A stretch of 35,277 nucleotides of DNA from Magnetospirillum sp. 64-120 (lineage in GTDB: Bacteria; Pseudomonadota; Alphaproteobacteria; Rhodospirillales; Magnetospirillaceae): positions 1 through 35,277 of the forward strand of contig MKVK01000055.1 of NCBI GenBank assembly GCA_001898825.1, written 5' to 3'. Position numbers and translations under genes: made by a program. Position 1 is the first letter of the stretch, and the number at the start of each line of letters is the position of its first letter. Shown one piece after another: positions 33,348-35,277 of this stretch. The notes beneath the pieces are model-generated. The model did not search any database, was not told the DNA's origin, and saw only the letters and a program-made list of their open reading frames with translations.

Positions 33348-33551
33348 GTGCAAGTTCTCGTCCGTGACAACAACGTCGACCAGGCCCTGAAGGCGCTCAA
33401 GAAGAAGATGCAGCGCGAGGGCGTGTTCCGTGAAATGAAGCTGCGCCGCAACTACGAGAAGCCCTCGGAAAAGCGCGCCCGCGAAAAGGCCGAGGCCGTG
33501 CGCCGCGCCCGCAAGCTCGAGCGCAAGCGCCTGGAGCGCGAAGGCTTCTAA
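33348..33551 (+). CDS. rpsU: 30S ribosomal protein S21
   Basis: This 67-residue, highly basic protein is the complete bacterial S21. It begins [20 protein letters not shown], continues through [20 protein letters not shown] and ends in a Lys/Arg-rich helix. S21 joins the 30S platform near the anti-Shine-Dalgarno. The start codon is GTG, with AGAGGAG 13-14 bases upstream, longer than the usual spacing. That could reflect autoregulation or a weak start. It has its own promoter region (33164-33347), between it and the divergent COQ9 gene. Confidence 0.97.
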   Translation: MQVLVRDNNVDQALKALKKKMQREGVFREMKLRRNYEKPSEKRAREKAEAVRRARKLERKRLEREGF

Positions 33552-33990
33552 GGCTTTGCCGCCGCGATTGACGGCGGCCCTTGGCAAGCCTCCTCTACGC
33601 CTGCCTGCAGTTTTTCTGCAGGTCGGCAGCAAGAGCTGACCAAAGTCAATTGCACCAGAGCGCCGCGATGGCACAGTCGCGGCGCTCTTGGCGTTTGGAC
33701 CATGGATTGCTTGGGAAATCTCCCCCTGTCCCCCGTCCCCCGGCACCCCTTGGAAACGCCAAGAGCCCCCTCTCTGCATATTTTCAAGGCACAATGACCG
33801 CTACCGCGCCTCAGCGGACAGCACGCCCTTGCCCCGCCCCCAACCCAAGGCCCTATTCCACAAAAAATCAAAGGAATTGCCTAATTATCGGGCATTATGA
33901 CAAATAGCGGGTAGGTGCAATTTTTTTGTTCAATTCACTTTATTCCGTGCTAGACATGTTGCAACGCACACATTGCGCACGGGGAAGAAC
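33552..33990. other. 439-base intergenic region with two overlapping inverted repeats
   Basis: No convincing gene is seen. After rpsU there is a small CTGCAG-based hairpin (about 33609-33631). Next comes a 12-base perfect stem (33657-33668 with 33677-33688). A second 12-base inverted pair, CTCTTGGCGTTT (33685-33696) with AAACGCCAAGAG (33754-33765), shares bases with the first. The second half is C-rich, then AT-rich from about 33890 to 33960, the probable promoter of the chemoreceptor-like gene. Transcript attenuation or a small RNA is possible. Confidence 0.45.
33657..33688 (+). terminator. Strong hairpin downstream of rpsU, likely terminator
   Basis: AGAGCGCCGCGA pairs perfectly with TCGCGGCGCTCT around an eight-base loop, 105 bases after the rpsU stop. 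There is no T-tract, so classic intrinsic termination is uncertain. It could instead be a processing or 3' protection hairpin. Confidence 0.5.
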
Positions 33991-35019
33991 ATGGCATCTG
34001 TCGAGCATCTGCTGGAAATCACTGGGACTGTCGCCGCGGTCACCGACCAAAAGATTGACCGCATTCATGGCATCACCCGCAGATCCAGGATGCTTGCCCT
34101 TAACGCGTCCATCGAGGCGCAACGCGTCGGCCAGTTGGGCCGGGGCTTCGCCGTGGTCGCCGACGAGGTGAAGGCCATTTCTTCCGAAATCGCCGAACTG
34201 ACCGATTCGCTTCGCGGCGAATTGCGCGGCAAGCTGGACAGCCTGTCGGGCTTTGGCCGCGCTTTGGCCGAGGAAGTGCGTCAGGTGCGCGGCGAACGTC
34301 TGGCCGACCTGGCCCACAACGCCGTGGAAATCGCCGACCGCAACCTGTACGAACGCTCTTGCGACGTGCGCTGGTGGGCCACCGATTCGGCGGTGGTCGA
34401 CTGCCTGACCGACCCCGCCAAGGCCGCCCATGCCAGCAAGCGCCTGGGCGTCATCTTGGATTCCTACACCGTCTATCTGGATCTGTGGGTGGCCGACGCC
34501 TCGGGCCGCGTCGTCGCCAACGGCCGCCCCGACCGTTACCCGGGGGCGATCGGCACCGACGTGTCGCGTCAGGCCTGGTTCCGGGACGCCATGGCCACCC
34601 GGTCGGGCAACGATTTCTCGGTCGCCGACATCAGCCGTGAAGGCGGCCTGGGCGGCGCCCTGGTCGCCACCTACGCCACCGCCATCCGCGAGGGCGGCGA
34701 AGCCGACGGCACGCCGCTGGGCGCGCTGGGCATCTTCTTCGACTGGGAAAGCCAGGGTCAGACCATCGTCGAGGGCGTCCGCCTGTCGCCGCAGGAAAAG
34801 CAGAAAAGCCGCTGCATGATCGTCGACCGCGACCACCGCATCATTGCCGATTCGGCCCGGCGCGGCCTGTTGGCGGAAAAGTTCCCGCTGCGCACCACCC
34901 AGGGCGATCGCGGCTGCTATCAGGACATGGACGGCACCATCGTCGCCTATGCCTTGACCCCGGGTTATGAAACCTATGAAGGTTTGGGCTGGTACGGCGT
35001 CATCGTCCAAGAGGAATAG
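33991..35019 (+). CDS. Soluble chemoreceptor-like protein: MCP signalling tip followed by Cache-like sensor domain
   Basis: This 342-residue protein has no membrane segment. Residues about 22-70 match the chemoreceptor hairpin tip: RRSRMLALNASIEAQRVG, then GRGFAVVADEVKAISSEIAEL, which contacts CheA and CheW. The methylation helices on either side are largely missing. From about residue 100 a Cache/PAS-like ligand domain follows (LDLWVADASGRVVANGR, IGTDVSRQAWFRDAM, ALGIFFDWESQ). Sensor-after-signalling order is the reverse of a classic MCP. The ATG at 33991 follows GGGGAAGAAC. It could be a cytoplasmic sensor plugged into chemosensory arrays. Confidence 0.82.
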   Translation: MASVEHLLEITGTVAAVTDQKIDRIHGITRRSRMLALNASIEAQRVGQLGRGFAVVADEVKAISSEIAELTDSLRGELRGKLDSLSGFGRALAEEVRQVRGERLADLAHNAVEIADRNLYERSCDVRWWATDSAVVDCLTDPAKAAHASKRLGVILDSYTVYLDLWVADASGRVVANGRPDRYPGAIGTDVSRQAWFRDAMATRSGNDFSVADISREGGLGGALVATYATAIREGGEADGTPLGALGIFFDWESQGQTIVEGVRLSPQEKQKSRCMIVDRDHRIIADSARRGLLAEKFPLRTTQGDRGCYQDMDGTIVAYALTPGYETYEGLGWYGVIVQEE

Positions 35020-35055
35020 CACGGCAAGGGCGGGATCAGCTCAAAGCCGTTGGGG

Positions 35056-35277
35056 CTAAGTGTGTTTCGTCATGGCCGGGCTTGACCCGGCCATCCACGG
35101 CGACGCCAGCCGCTGGTAGAGATCGTCCCAGTTTGGATTGTCGGCCAGGATCAGCTTGACCTTGCAAGCTCTCGGCCAGTGTTTGAGGTTCTTTTCCCGC
35201 TGAATGGCGGTGCGGATATCCTCGTATCGCTCGGCATAAACCAAACGTTTCAGCCCATACCGTTTGCTGAAGCCATC
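35056..35277 (-). CDS. GIY-YIG endonuclease-like protein, C-terminal part
   Basis: The visible 73 residues read in from the right edge (DGFSKRYGLKRLVYAERYED, then IRTAIQREKNLKHWPRACKV and LILADNPNWDDLYQRLASPW). They match the C-terminal half of small UvrC-like GIY-YIG domain proteins, including the catalytic Glu region REKNLK. The N-terminal GIY and YIG motifs lie outside the window. The last 15 or so residues (PWMAGSSPAMTKHT) are encoded by a dispersed palindromic repeat, so the natural C-terminus appears to have been replaced or extended. Confidence 0.8.
   Translation of the reverse strand, partial: DGFSKRYGLKRLVYAERYEDIRTAIQREKNLKHWPRACKVKLILADNPNWDDLYQRLASPWMAGSSPAMTKHT
35069..35099. repeat. 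Dispersed palindromic repeat at the end of the GIY-YIG gene
   Basis: GTCATGGCCGGGCTTGACCCGGCCATCCACGG forms the hairpin GGCCGGG-cttga-CCCGGCC. It shares the GGGCTTGACCCGG core with 19317-19379. It is read through as coding sequence on the minus strand. Confidence 0.75.

Overview
The window is a high-GC stretch of about 35 kb that looks like the chromosome of an alphaproteobacterium, most likely a Rhodospirillales member near Magnetospirillum. That placement is inferred from gene content: COQ9, a NifX-like protein in a molybdate operon, a group 3b-type [NiFe] hydrogenase, a phasin, DUF2783 and RpsU. Genes are densely packed, many joined by ATGA, TGATG or TAATG overlaps. I see no tRNA, rRNA, CRISPR array or prophage. 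One IS edge is present at the left end.

Layout. (1) 1-114: right-hand edge of an IS5-type element. (2) 220-5067: a four-gene ABC-2 export operon of the YbhG-YbhF-YbhS-YbhR type. (3) 7231-5021, minus strand: modB-modC-nifX-like, with a candidate ModE box and no modA. (4) 7355-9659: a RidA protein, an EamA permease and a divergent LysR regulator. (5) 10950-9763: a membrane diguanylate cyclase. (6) 11230-12966: a phenylacetate-CoA ligase facing a phasin, with a shared terminator. (7) 13167-17377: an RND efflux pump (adaptor plus transporter), followed by a small zinc-ribbon protein. (8) 22300-17635, minus strand: a five-gene catabolic operon (MBL-fold protein, FAD monooxygenase, DUF2783, FAH-family hydrolase, maleylacetoacetate isomerase-like GST). 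A TauE/SafE permease and a divergent LysR regulator lie just upstream. (9) 24188-25626: a secreted tail-collar-domain protein, then a coupled GNAT/Rrf2 pair. (10) 26657-31570: a radical SAM/SPASM protein diverging from a five-gene hydrogenase operon. (11) 31749-35277: an IclR regulator, COQ9, rpsU, a soluble chemoreceptor-like protein with reversed domain order, and a GIY-YIG protein cut by the window end.

How it fits together. The hydrogenase operon encodes a 4Fe-4S electron-transfer subunit, a cyclic-nucleotide-binding-fold protein, an FAD/NAD(P) diaphorase subunit, and the small and large hydrogenase subunits. This is a cytosolic, pyridine-nucleotide-linked enzyme, and a near-consensus FNR/FixK-type site lies in the divergent promoter region. 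The catabolic operon has the last two enzyme types of the homogentisate or gentisate route and an aromatic hydroxylase, but no ring-cleavage dioxygenase. An 11-base TGC-rich word upstream of this operon recurs upstream of the phasin gene, which might tie it to polyhydroxyalkanoate control.

Most of the window is ordinary accessory metabolism. The most unusual items are the MBL protein lacking half of its HxHxDH metal motif, the soluble reversed-order chemoreceptor, the HTH-less cyclic-nucleotide-binding protein inside the hydrogenase operon with a Tyr in the large-subunit L1 motif, and the modA-less modBC-nifX operon. I found no clear evidence of an entirely new system.
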